This document shows positions 25,346 through 33,207 of a stretch of 64,000 bases of DNA, piece by piece. The DNA lies in NCBI RefSeq assembly GCF_012726235.1, contig NZ_JAASAH010000004.1:1-64000 (forward strand), written 5' to 3'. This stretch comes from Streptomyces sp. HNM0574. GTDB lineage: Bacteria; Actinomycetota; Actinomycetes; Streptomycetales; Streptomycetaceae. A program made the translations under genes and the position numbers. Each line of letters opens with the position of its first letter. The first letter of the stretch is position 1. The notes under the pieces are model-generated. The model worked only from the letters and a program-made list of their open reading frames with translations, did no database searches and was not told where the DNA came from.

Positions 25346-26800
25346 TCAGACGCCGCCGGTGTGGACCTGGAAGGCGGCGCGGCGTACGGCCTTGGCGAGG
25401 GCCGGGTCCGGGTGCGCGGCGGCGAGGGCGACGAGCACCTGGACGGTGCGCGGGTGGCCGGTGGCGCGTACCTCGCGCAGCAGGCTGGGCACCGAGCCCT
25501 GCACCGCGGTCTCCAAGTGGTCGACGAGCAGCCGCTGTTCGCCGTGGTCGGTGACGGCGGCCGCGGTGTCGACCCAGAGCCAGGTGGCCTCCTCGCGGGT
25601 GAGGACGCCGGGGGCGCCGCCCGCGAGGTCCTCCGGGTCCGCGCCCTCCAGCTCGGCGAGCCAGAGCAGCGCGTAGGGCCGCAGCACGGCCTGCTCGGCG
25701 GCCGCGCGGACGGCCTCCTCGGCCGGGGCCCCGACCACCCGGAGCGCCTCGAAGGCGAGGCCCCGGATCAGGGCGTCCTCGCCGCGCGCGGCCTCGACGA
25801 GCTCGGAGATGGCCAGTCCGGTGGAGCGGGCCGCGAGCCAGGCGCGGTACTCGTCGCGGGCGGGGCCCGGGGTAAGGCGGGCGCAGCCGCGGAGCATGTC
25901 CTCGGCCGACTGCTCGATGTTCCCCGCGGGGCTCTGGGCCGCGACGCAGATCTGCTCCAGCTTGATCCACACCGCCCAGTTGCCGAGCGGGGTGAGCACG
26001 GCCGAGCCCTGTTTGACGCCGGTCTCCTCGTCGGGGCAGCGGGTCAGGGCGCCGACGGCGGCGAAGCCGTCCAGCGCCCAGTCGAGCAGCCCGGAGAGCG
26101 CGACGCCGGGGCTGACCGGGTGCGGGGCCGCGGCCGGGGCCGCGTCCTCGACGGCGGGGGTGCCGTCGGCGGGTGTCTCGGGTTCGGCGCGCTCGGTGCT
26201 CTCGCGTTCGGAGCGTTCGGCGCGCAGTTCGGTGATGCGCTGCGCGAGCAGGTCGTCGAGCAGCGCGAAGGTGACGGGGCCGGCCGAGAGGTGCATCACG
26301 GACAGCAACTGCGGTGCGGCCTCGATGACTTCGGCCACCAGCGCCGGGTCGGCCGGGGTGGGCGCGGGGAAGGCCAGCGACCAGGCGTCGAACAGGCCGA
26401 CCCAGCCGCGCAGTACGGCGCTGTCGTCCTTGTCCCAGGCGCGCAGCCGCCAGCCGGGGCGGGCGGTGGTGTCGTGCAGCTCGATGAGCCCGGCGAGCCG
26501 TGCCCGGTCCCAGTGCAGCCGGACCTGGGGCACCGTCATCCGCAGCGCGGCCGCGCACTCCTCGGCCTCGCGGGCGGTCTCGGGCGGCGTACCGCCCTGT
26601 TCGATCCAGCGGGCGAGGGCGACGGTGTCGGCGAGTGCCGCCCGCGCGTGCCGCGCGAGCTGGTCCCTGGCGGGCACGCCGTCGGGCGGCGGCGGCGCGG
26701 GATCGGCGCGCCGGGACCGCACGGTGCGGCGGGCCGCCGCGACGGGCCGTCGGGGCACGAGCTGGAGCCGGGTGTCGCGTGGAGTACGGGACGACGTCAC
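25346..26800 (-). CDS. Conserved protein of unknown function, Ala-rich helical repeats
   Basis: A 484-residue cytoplasmic protein that I do not recognise. After an Arg/Pro-rich N-terminus (1-45) comes a region that could be a winged helix (about 75-125, ECAAALRMTVPQVRLHWDRARLAGLIEL). A Glu/Pro-rich linker (195-230) follows, then a C-terminal half of HEAT-like helical pairs (about 330-480; DALIRGLAFEALRVVG, PSLLREVRATGHPRTVQVL). The start is GTG 26800 without a good ribosome binding site. It sits between convergent VOC and co-oriented hydrolase genes; no operon partner is evident. Confidence 0.8.
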   Translation of the reverse strand: MTSSRTPRDTRLQLVPRRPVAAARRTVRSRRADPAPPPPDGVPARDQLARHARAALADTVALARWIEQGGTPPETAREAEECAAALRMTVPQVRLHWDRARLAGLIELHDTTARPGWRLRAWDKDDSAVLRGWVGLFDAWSLAFPAPTPADPALVAEVIEAAPQLLSVMHLSAGPVTFALLDDLLAQRITELRAERSERESTERAEPETPADGTPAVEDAAPAAAPHPVSPGVALSGLLDWALDGFAAVGALTRCPDEETGVKQGSAVLTPLGNWAVWIKLEQICVAAQSPAGNIEQSAEDMLRGCARLTPGPARDEYRAWLAARSTGLAISELVEAARGEDALIRGLAFEALRVVGAPAEEAVRAAAEQAVLRPYALLWLAELEGADPEDLAGGAPGVLTREEATWLWVDTAAAVTDHGEQRLLVDHLETAVQGSVPSLLREVRATGHPRTVQVLVALAAAHPDPALAKAVRRAAFQVHTGGV

Positions 26801-26926
26801 AGGGAGCAGTCTTCATGCTGTGAGCCCGAAATCCCAAACGGGGTCCAGGATTCCGGTTACCGCCGTCCGAACCGCCCCGGTTCACGGTGCCGCGGTCCGG
26901 GGACGGACCGGGGCAGAAGGGCGGAG

Positions 26927-28084
26927 TCAGACGAGTGGGGTGAGGAAGCGGCGGAGGGCTTCCTCGTACTTCTCCGGGTCCGCGTTCCACATCGCGGCGT
27001 GCGGGGCGCCGTTGACGGTGTGCAGGGTGACGAGGTCCTCGCGGGCCGCGGCGAAGTCGCGGGACGCCTGCCAGGGCGCGACGGAGTCGGCGGGGCCGTG
27101 GAAGAGCAGGGTGGGCACCGCCAGCCGCCGGGGCTCGGCGGCGGTGGCGAGCCGCTCGGTGCCGAGCCCGGCCCGGCCCTGCGCGGCGCGGAGGACGAGC
27201 GGCAGCAGCGGCTTGGGGACGTGCCGGGCCGAGGCCAGCGCGCGGACGGTGGCCCGCCAGTCGAGGACCGGGGAGTCGAGGACGAGCCCGGCGACGCGGT
27301 CGCGGAGCGCGGAGTTGGCGGCGGCCTGGAGCGCCATGGAAGCGCCGGTGGACCAGCCGTGCAGGACGACACGTTCGGCGCCGTACCGCATCGCGTAGCG
27401 GATCGCGGCGTCCAGGTCGCGCCACTCGGTGTTGCCCAGGTGCCCGACGCCGTCGGCCGGGCGGGGTGCTCCGGCGTCCCCCCGGTAGCCCAGGACGAGG
27501 ACGGGGACGCGCCGTTCGGCGAGGAACGGCAGGACGCACAGGGCCTGTTCGCGAGTGGCACCGAGTCCGTGCACGGCGATCACCCAGGTGCGGCGGCCGC
27601 CGGGCACGAACCAGGCGGGCAGCGTGCCGAGTTCACCCGGGACGTCGGCCTCGGCACTGGCGAGCCCGAGCGCGCCGACAGGGTCGCCGGAGTACACCTG
27701 CGGGGTGAGCCGCACCCGGTCCCCCGGGCCGAGCTCGCCGGGCCCGGTGCGCAGCAGGGCGCGGACGACGGTGTCGGCGGCGGCCCCCTGCCCGTCCGGG
27801 CCCTCGACGACGGGGCCGACGACGGCGTGCCCGTGCCGTCCGGCCAGCCCGTAGGTGCCGGGGAGCAGCGAGGTGAGGGAGCGGGTGAGCGTGATGTGGC
27901 CTGGGTCCGTGGCGTGCACGGTGAGGGCGGGGCCCTCGAATCCGGCCGGGACGTGGGAGCGGCCGCGGTGGTGCCGGGAGGGGCGCAGCGCGGTGCCCGC
28001 CGCGTACCGTCCGGCGGCGACGGCGGCACCGGCACCGAGTACGGAGGTCGCGGCGACGGCCGCCGCTGTGTGCAGACGCTTCAT
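26927..28084 (-). CDS. Alpha/beta hydrolase, probably membrane-anchored or exported
   Basis: A 385-residue protein. The first 25 residues (MKRLHTAAAVAATSVLGAGAA) look like a signal peptide or anchor. The hydrolase core (about 160-385) shows HGLGATREQ (oxyanion loop), nucleophile elbow GWSTGAS with Ser near 245, acid region GPADSVAPW and catalytic His near GAPHAAMWN. The first 150 residues form an extra domain with no obvious family. It is likely an esterase or peptidase; the substrate is unknown. Confidence 0.85.
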   Translation of the reverse strand: MKRLHTAAAVAATSVLGAGAAVAAGRYAAGTALRPSRHHRGRSHVPAGFEGPALTVHATDPGHITLTRSLTSLLPGTYGLAGRHGHAVVGPVVEGPDGQGAAADTVVRALLRTGPGELGPGDRVRLTPQVYSGDPVGALGLASAEADVPGELGTLPAWFVPGGRRTWVIAVHGLGATREQALCVLPFLAERRVPVLVLGYRGDAGAPRPADGVGHLGNTEWRDLDAAIRYAMRYGAERVVLHGWSTGASMALQAAANSALRDRVAGLVLDSPVLDWRATVRALASARHVPKPLLPLVLRAAQGRAGLGTERLATAAEPRRLAVPTLLFHGPADSVAPWQASRDFAAAREDLVTLHTVNGAPHAAMWNADPEKYEEALRRFLTPLV

Positions 28085-28162
28085 CCCGCCAAGTGTCGGC
28101 CCGGGGGCGGTGCCCGGCCAGCGGAGCGGGAGCGGGCGGGTGAGCGGGCCGGGCCCCCGGCG

Positions 28163-28855
28163 TCAGTCCTGCGGACCGGGCTGGCCGTAGCGGCTCAGTT
28201 TGTCGGCGACGCGGTCGAGTTCGTCCGGCGGGATCAGGCTGGGGGTGCGTCCGGGCACGCCGGAGGCGGTGAGCCAGACCCGGCACATCCACTCCAGCTG
28301 GGCCGTCCGGTCGTACGCCTGGTCCAGGTCGGCGCCGTGCACGACGGTGCCGTGGTTCTGGAGCAGGCAGCCGCTGCGGCCCTCCAGCGCGGTGAGCATG
28401 TGCGCGGCCAGTTCGTCGCTGCCGTAGGTCGCGTAGGGGGCGACGCGGACGGGGCCGCCGAGCGCCGCCGTCATGTAGTGCACGGCGGGCAGTTCGGTGA
28501 CGAGGGTGGAGACGGCGGTCGCGTGCACGGCGTGCGTGTGGACGACGGCGCGCGCCCCGGTGTTCCGGTAGACGGCGAGGTGCATGGGGAGTTCGCTGGT
28601 CGGCACGGTGTGCCCGGCGACGCGCCTGCCGTCCAGGTCGACGGCGCACAGCTCGCCGGGGCCGAGCCGGTCGTACGGGATGCCGCTCGGGGTGACGAGG
28701 ACGGTGTCGCCGACGCGTACCGAGACGTTTCCCGAGGTGCCGACGACGAGGCCGTCGGTCACCGTCCTGCGTGCCACCTCCACGAGCCGCCGCCATGCGT
28801 CCCGGGTTTCCTCCTGGGACGCGAGTGACGATTCCGCATGGTTTTCCTGCTGCAT
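28163..28855 (-). CDS. Class II aldolase/adducin family protein
   Basis: A 230-residue protein with the class II aldolase zinc motif HTHAVHATA (about residue 105) and a third histidine in NHGTVVHG (about 165). TSGNVSVRVGD and TPSGIPYD near the N-terminus bind the phosphate or ketose end of the substrate in family members such as fuculose-1-phosphate aldolase and methylthioribulose-1-phosphate dehydratase. The choice between aldolase and dehydratase cannot be made. The start has GGAGGGAG upstream. Confidence 0.88.
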   Translation of the reverse strand: MQQENHAESSLASQEETRDAWRRLVEVARRTVTDGLVVGTSGNVSVRVGDTVLVTPSGIPYDRLGPGELCAVDLDGRRVAGHTVPTSELPMHLAVYRNTGARAVVHTHAVHATAVSTLVTELPAVHYMTAALGGPVRVAPYATYGSDELAAHMLTALEGRSGCLLQNHGTVVHGADLDQAYDRTAQLEWMCRVWLTASGVPGRTPSLIPPDELDRVADKLSRYGQPGPQD

Positions 28856-29034
28856 GGGCGCTCCCTCCGGAACGGAACTCTACCGGTGAGCTGAACCCTG
28901 TGTAACGCGTTTCCGTCCCCAATTCCCCGCGGCACTGCCCGAATTGAGGAGTTTACGGCCGGAAATCCCTCCTCGCGGGCGCGGGAGGCTAATCTCGGAG
29001 GGATTTGCCGTGTGCGCACATCATGAGGGGAAAC

Positions 29035-29796
29035 ATGACTCGTGATCGACGTTCTCCGCATCCCCGAATCCGCTCACTGACCCTGGCCGTCGCGGCTCTC
29101 GCGCTCGGAAGCACGGCCCTCTCCGAAGCCGCGGCACCCGCCGCCGCGGCGGACCCCGGCGCCACCGGAATATCCGGCACACGGGGTCACGACGTCTCCT
29201 CGCACCAGGGCGACGTCAACTGGCGGAAAGCGAAGGCGAACGGTGCGAAGTTCGTCTACGTGAAGGCGACCGAAGGCACCAGCTACCGCAATCCGCATTT
29301 CGCCCAGCAGTTCAACGGATCACGCCGGGCCGGAATCCTGCACGGCGCGTACCACTTCGCACATCCCGCCTCCTCCTCGGGGAAGGCGCAGGCCCGCTAT
29401 TTCGTCCGCAACGGCGGGCAGTGGCAGCGCGACGGCTGGACGCTGCCGCCGGCGCTGGACCTGGAGGCCGGCACCAACGGCTTCTGCCACGGACTCGGCG
29501 ACACCAGGATGCGCGCCTGGATCGAGTCCTTCAGCTTGGAGGTGCGCCGGCTGACCGGCCGCAACCCGGTCATCTACACCTCGACCCGCTGGTGGCGCAG
29601 GTGCGCGGGCAACAGCCCCAACTTCGCCGCCAACCACCCGCTGTGGCTTGCCGATTGGGGCCGCAAGCGGGGGCCGCTGCCGAACGGCTGGTCCTACCGG
29701 TCGATCTGGCAGCACTCCACCTCCGGGGCGCTCCCCGGTGACCAGAATCTCTTCAACGGCTCGATGGACCAGCTGCGGCGCTTCGCGAGGGGGTGA
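29035..29796 (+). CDS. Secreted GH25 lysozyme (muramidase)
   Basis: A 253-residue precursor: signal peptide with twin-arginine-like MTRDRRSPHPR head and LTLAVAALALGSTALSEAAA core (cleavage near residue 41), then a glycoside hydrolase 25 domain. GHDVSSHQGDVNW carries the first catalytic Asp, VYVKATEG follows, and LPPALDLEAG carries the Asp-x-Glu pair. It cleaves muramyl bonds in peptidoglycan outside the cell. The start at 29035 has GAGGGG four bases upstream, better than ATG 29023. Confidence 0.92.
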   Translation: MTRDRRSPHPRIRSLTLAVAALALGSTALSEAAAPAAAADPGATGISGTRGHDVSSHQGDVNWRKAKANGAKFVYVKATEGTSYRNPHFAQQFNGSRRAGILHGAYHFAHPASSSGKAQARYFVRNGGQWQRDGWTLPPALDLEAGTNGFCHGLGDTRMRAWIESFSLEVRRLTGRNPVIYTSTRWWRRCAGNSPNFAANHPLWLADWGRKRGPLPNGWSYRSIWQHSTSGALPGDQNLFNGSMDQLRRFARG

Positions 29797-29812
29797 ACAG
29801 GGGCGGCGGGGG

Positions 29813-29846
29813 CGCACCACAGGGGTTCCAGGCACCCCGTGGTGCG
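29813..29846 (+). terminator. Terminator of lysozyme gene
   Basis: CGCACCAC-A-GGGGT pairs with ACCCC-GTGGTGCG around a seven-base loop with one bulge, 17 bases after the stop. Confidence 0.75.
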
Positions 29847-29904
29847 GTCCGTGATCGGATGCTCACGTAAGGCGTCGGGGGGTGACACTCCGGCGCCTGC
29901 CGCA

Positions 29905-29922
29905 GTTCACCTTCCGTTCACC
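29905..29922 (+). promoter_or_regulatory. PHO box (PhoP site) upstream of PiT transporter
   Basis: Two GTTCACC units, at 29905-29911 and 29916-29922, start exactly 11 bases apart; a further GTTCAAC lies at 29935. Eleven-base direct repeats of GTTCACC are the Streptomyces PhoP consensus, and the site is about 55 bases upstream of a phosphate transporter. Confidence 0.82.
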
Positions 29923-29976
29923 CACCCTTCCTACGTTCAACGAGTCATCGACAACCGACTGATTGTGCCTGGGTGA

Positions 29977-31302
29977 ATGGAACACATCACGCTTCTCATC
30001 GGGATCGTGATCGTCACGGCCTTGGTGTTCGACTTTACGAACGGCTTCCACGACACGGCCAACGCCATGGCCACCACCATCTCCACCGGGGCACTCAAGC
30101 CCAAGACAGCGGTGGCGATGTCGGCGGTCCTCAACCTCGTCGGAGCTTTCCTCTCCGTCGAGGTCGCCAGAACCATCTCCTCCGGGATCATCGACGAGGG
30201 CGCGGGCGTCCGGCCTGAAGTGATCTTCGCCGGACTCGTCGGCGCCATCATCTGGAACCTGCTGACCTGGCTCGCAGGACTCCCCTCCAGCTCCTCGCAC
30301 GCCCTCATGGGCGGCCTCATCGGTGCCACGGTCGCCTCGGTCGGCTTCGGTGCCGTCAACGGCGGCACCGTGGTGATGAAGGTCCTCATCCCCGCCATCG
30401 CGGCCCCGCTCGTCGCGGGCATCGCCTCGCTCGCCGCGACCCGGGTGACCTACCGGCTCGCCCGCAAGGCCGATTCGCAGCAGACGGCCAAGGGCTACCG
30501 CGCCGGTCAGATCACCTCCGCCGGGCTCGTCTCGCTCGCGCACGGCACCAACGACGCGCAGAAGACCATGGGTGTGATCACGCTCGCGCTGATCACCGGC
30601 GGTGTCCTCGCGCCGAACGCCGACCCGCCGGTCTGGGTCATCGCCTCCGCCGGCCTGGCCATCGCGCTCGGCACGTACCTCGGCGGCTGGCGGATCATCC
30701 GCACCATGGGCAACGGCCTCACCGACATCCAGCCCCCGCAGGGCTTCGCGGCGCAGACCAGCGCGGCGGCCACCATCCTGGCCTCCTCGCACATCGGCTT
30801 CTCCCTCTCCACCACCCACGTCTGCTCGGGTGCGGTCATGGGTTCGGGGCTGGGCCGCAAGGGCGGCGTCGTGCGCTGGAGCACGGCCGGCCGGATGTTC
30901 GTGGGCTGGGGCCTGACGCTCCCCGCGGCGGGACTCGTCGCCGCCGGTGCCGCGCTGCTGGCGCAGCAGGGCGACTGGGGCGTCACCACGGTCGCGGTCC
31001 TCGCCGTCGTCATCTGCGGTGCGATCTGGGTGGCCTCGCGCCGTGAGCCCGTCGACCACACCAACGTCAACGAGCCGCAGGCGGCCGGTGCCGAGGGTTC
31101 CGAGGCCACCGGCGGCGAGCCGGAGAGCCCCGGCGTCGTCACCACGGCCATGCAGTCCGTCGCCCCGCCGCCCACCGGCGCCGCCCAGTCCGCGGCCCCG
31201 GCCGAGGACGGCGGAGAGCCGGAAGCGGGTGTCCCGGCACAGCGCCAGGAGCCGGCGGCCGCGGTCCGCGAGCCCTCCGCCTCGGCCTCGCCCCTGTCCT
31301 GA
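29977..31302 (+). CDS. Low-affinity inorganic phosphate transporter (PiT family)
   Basis: A 441-residue membrane protein. The PiT signature occurs twice in the inverted halves: DFTNGFHDTANAMAT at residues 19-33 and HGTNDAQKTMG at about 189-199. About ten helices cover residues 1-360, and the last 80 residues form a Glu/Pro/Ala-rich cytoplasmic tail. It imports phosphate or metal phosphate with protons. Position, PHO box and small downstream partner match the PhoP-controlled pitH2-type operon of Streptomyces. Confidence 0.94.
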   Translation: MEHITLLIGIVIVTALVFDFTNGFHDTANAMATTISTGALKPKTAVAMSAVLNLVGAFLSVEVARTISSGIIDEGAGVRPEVIFAGLVGAIIWNLLTWLAGLPSSSSHALMGGLIGATVASVGFGAVNGGTVVMKVLIPAIAAPLVAGIASLAATRVTYRLARKADSQQTAKGYRAGQITSAGLVSLAHGTNDAQKTMGVITLALITGGVLAPNADPPVWVIASAGLAIALGTYLGGWRIIRTMGNGLTDIQPPQGFAAQTSAAATILASSHIGFSLSTTHVCSGAVMGSGLGRKGGVVRWSTAGRMFVGWGLTLPAAGLVAAGAALLAQQGDWGVTTVAVLAVVICGAIWVASRREPVDHTNVNEPQAAGAEGSEATGGEPESPGVVTTAMQSVAPPPTGAAQSAAPAEDGGEPEAGVPAQRQEPAAAVREPSASASPLS

Positions 31303-31362
31303 CGGCCGCACGGGCCGCGCGGACTTCCACGTACTCGACGTACTCGGAGAAGGAACACCGTT

Positions 31363-31575
31363 ATGCACATCGACTGGGCAGCTCTCGGCCAGGTCTTCGG
31401 CGTCAGCCTCGCGGCGACGGTCGGTCTGGTGGGCGTGTTCACGCTCGGCATCCTCGGCTCCTCGGTACGGGCCGACGCCGGTGGCTCCACCGCACTGGCG
31501 CGTACCGGTGCCTACGCCTGCTACGCGGTCTGCGCGGCCGCGGTGGCGTTCGGCATCTACCTGATCACCGCCTGA
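31363..31575 (+). CDS. Small two-helix membrane protein of the PiT operon
   Basis: A 70-residue protein with helices at about residues 10-32 and 46-68 and a short loop (SSVRADAGGSTALARTGAY). It begins 60 bases after the PiT stop codon with GAAGGAA upstream and ends before a strong terminator, so it belongs to the PiT operon. Function is not known; partner or accessory of the transporter is the simple guess. Confidence 0.82.
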   Translation: MHIDWAALGQVFGVSLAATVGLVGVFTLGILGSSVRADAGGSTALARTGAYACYAVCAAAVAFGIYLITA

Positions 31576-31614
31576 CGGCGACGCACCCGCCTGACGGCGA
31601 CGCACCCGCCTGAC
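31569..31614. repeat. 19-base tandem duplication at the end of the PiT operon
   Basis: CGCCTGACGGCGACGCACC occurs at 31569-31587 and 31588-31606, followed by the first eight bases again. The first copy contains the stop codon of the small membrane gene, so the duplication leaves the protein intact. Confidence 0.85.
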
Positions 31615-31640
31615 CGGCGGACAGTTCACCAGGACAGCAC

Positions 31641-31675
31641 CGTGAGGGGTGCGGGCCCGGCCCGCACCCCTCACG
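31641..31675. terminator. Terminator of PiT operon
   Basis: Perfect 17-base arms (31641-31657 / 31659-31675) around a single C. It insulates the downstream riboswitch transcript. Confidence 0.9.
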
Positions 31676-31714
31676 CGTGTGTCTACTCACACTCTCCCGC
31701 CGCAGGTCAAAGGC

Positions 31715-31975
31715 GAGTTGACCAGGGTTCGCCACCGTGGTGGACTGCCCGTTGCCCAAACGGCGGCAGGAGAGGAAGCCGGTGCGAGTCCGGCGCGGTC
31801 CCGCCACTGTCACCGGGGAGCGCACCCCGCACCGAGGCGCAGCACGCGACGTACGACCCGAACGGTCCGGCCCCCACGAGCGGCACGGACGGCGGCGGAC
31901 AGCGCGGGGCCACAGGTGGGGAGTGCGCGGCGATCCGGGAGCCAGGAGACTCTCACCGCCGGTCACGTCGAGCCA
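31715..31975 (+). ncRNA. Cobalamin riboswitch
   Basis: The core GGAAGCCGGTGCGAGTCCGG followed by GCGGTCCCGCCACTGT (GCCACTG at 31803-31809) and the B12 box AGCCAGGAGACTC (31940-31952) are the conserved elements of the adenosylcobalamin aptamer, in the right order and spacing. It precedes the cobalamin gene cluster and should repress it when coenzyme B12 is abundant. The boundaries are approximate. No clear terminator follows the aptamer, so control is probably at translation of the first downstream ORF. Confidence 0.93.
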
Positions 31976-32004
31976 GGGCGAGGACCCTGAGTGAGGACAC
32001 CGCC

Positions 32005-32145
32005 ATGCGTGGCACCACCGCCGCACCGCACGCCCCTGCCGTCCGCCGCGGACCCGCCGTACCCGCCGCCCCGCGCGACGAGGTGACCGGCGCCCCGGGC
32101 CCGGGTGTCCCCTCGTCCGTCCGCCGAGGCAGCGCGGCACGCTGA
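32005..32145 (+). CDS. Possible 46-codon ORF between riboswitch and cobD
   Basis: ATG 32005 follows GTGAGGA immediately after the riboswitch, and the frame ends at 32145, three bases before the cobD start, which itself lacks a good ribosome binding site. The product (Ala/Pro/Arg-rich, MRGTTAAPHAPAVRRG) resembles no family. It may serve mainly to bring ribosomes to cobD under riboswitch control. Confidence 0.4.
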   Translation: MRGTTAAPHAPAVRRGPAVPAAPRDEVTGAPGPGVPSSVRRGSAAR

Positions 32146-32148
32146 CCG

Positions 32149-33207
32149 ATGCGGGCCTCACACAGCTCCCCCTCTCCTTCCTCCCCCTCGTCAACTGCCG
32201 CCGCCACGGCCGCGGTCCGGGCCGCCGGTGTGCACGCGGCCGGTGCCGCGCTCGGGTTCCTGGCCGACGCGGTGCTGGGTGACCCGCGCCGCGGCCACCC
32301 CGTCGCCCTCTTCGGCCGGGCCGCCGCCGCGGCCGAGCGCCCGCTGTGGCGGGACAGCCGCGCGGCGGGTGCCGCGTACACCGCCGCGCTGGCCGGCGGC
32401 ACCGTCGCCGCCGCGCATCTCGCGGCGCGGATCGCCGGGGCCACGGGTGCCCGGCCCGGATTGCCGTGCGCCGGGGTCGCGTTGGGCGCGGCCGTCACCT
32501 GGTCCGTGCTCGGCGGCAGCAGCCTGGTGCGCGAGGCGCGGCTGATCGGCGCCGCGCTGGAGGACGGCGACGTCGAGGCGGCGCGGCGGCGGCTGCCGCA
32601 CCTGTGCGGGCGGGACCCGCAGGCGCTGGACGCGGACGGGATCGCCCGCGCGGTGGTCGAGTCCGTCGCGGAGAACACCTCGGACGCCGTCGTCGGCGCG
32701 CTCGTGTGGGGCGCGGTGGCGGGGGTGCCGGGGATGGCCGGGTTCCGCGCGGTGAACACGCTGGACGCGATGGTCGGTCACCGCTCCCCCAGGTACCTCA
32801 GGTTCGGCTGGGCCTCGGCCCGGCTGGACGACGTCGCGGGCCGGCCCGGCGCCCGGCTGACCGCCGTGCTGGCGACGCTCGCGGGGCCCGATCCGCGCGG
32901 GGCGCTGCGCGCCTGGCGGCGGGACGCGCACCGGCATCCGAGCCCGAACGCGGGGCCCGTGGAGTCCTCGTTCGCGGGCGCGTTGGGCGTCCGGCTGGGC
33001 GGCACGCTGTCGTACGGCGGGCGAACCGAGCACCGGCCGGTGCTGAACGGCGAGGGGCGTCGGGTCGAGGCGGCGGACGTCGAGCGGGCGGCGCGGCTGT
33101 CGCGCCGGGTCGGCGTGCTCGCGCTGGCGGTGACCACGGCCGGCCGCCTCGCGGCGAGCGCGGCGGGACGAGCAGCGGCGGCGAGCCGCGGTAAGGGGAC
33201 GGTGTGA
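32149..33207 (+). CDS. cobD: Adenosylcobinamide-phosphate synthase CobD/CbiB
   Basis: A 352-residue membrane protein with an Ala-rich N-terminus and several helices. VVESVAENTSDAVVG (about 165-180) and NTLDAMVGHRSPRYLRFG (about 203-220) are signatures of CbiB/CobD, which joins aminopropanol (phosphate) to adenosylcobyric acid. It is the first clear enzyme of the riboswitch-controlled operon and overlaps cobQ by four bases (GTGA). The last 25 residues are an Ala-rich tail. Confidence 0.93.
   Translation: MRASHSSPSPSSPSSTAAATAAVRAAGVHAAGAALGFLADAVLGDPRRGHPVALFGRAAAAAERPLWRDSRAAGAAYTAALAGGTVAAAHLAARIAGATGARPGLPCAGVALGAAVTWSVLGGSSLVREARLIGAALEDGDVEAARRRLPHLCGRDPQALDADGIARAVVESVAENTSDAVVGALVWGAVAGVPGMAGFRAVNTLDAMVGHRSPRYLRFGWASARLDDVAGRPGARLTAVLATLAGPDPRGALRAWRRDAHRHPSPNAGPVESSFAGALGVRLGGTLSYGGRTEHRPVLNGEGRRVEAADVERAARLSRRVGVLALAVTTAGRLAASAAGRAAAASRGKGTV

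Noticed and set aside
23007..27539. Minus-strand frame open for 1510 codons across the ABC-F, VOC and hypothetical genes
   Set aside because: Only the 23007-24605 part is a protein family member. The remainder is antisense or out of frame to real genes and stays open only because stops are rare at this GC content.
29023..29034. Earlier ATG for the GH25 lysozyme
   Set aside because: The ATG at 29035 has GAGGGG at proper spacing, whereas the earlier one has no usable site and would lengthen the signal peptide without need.
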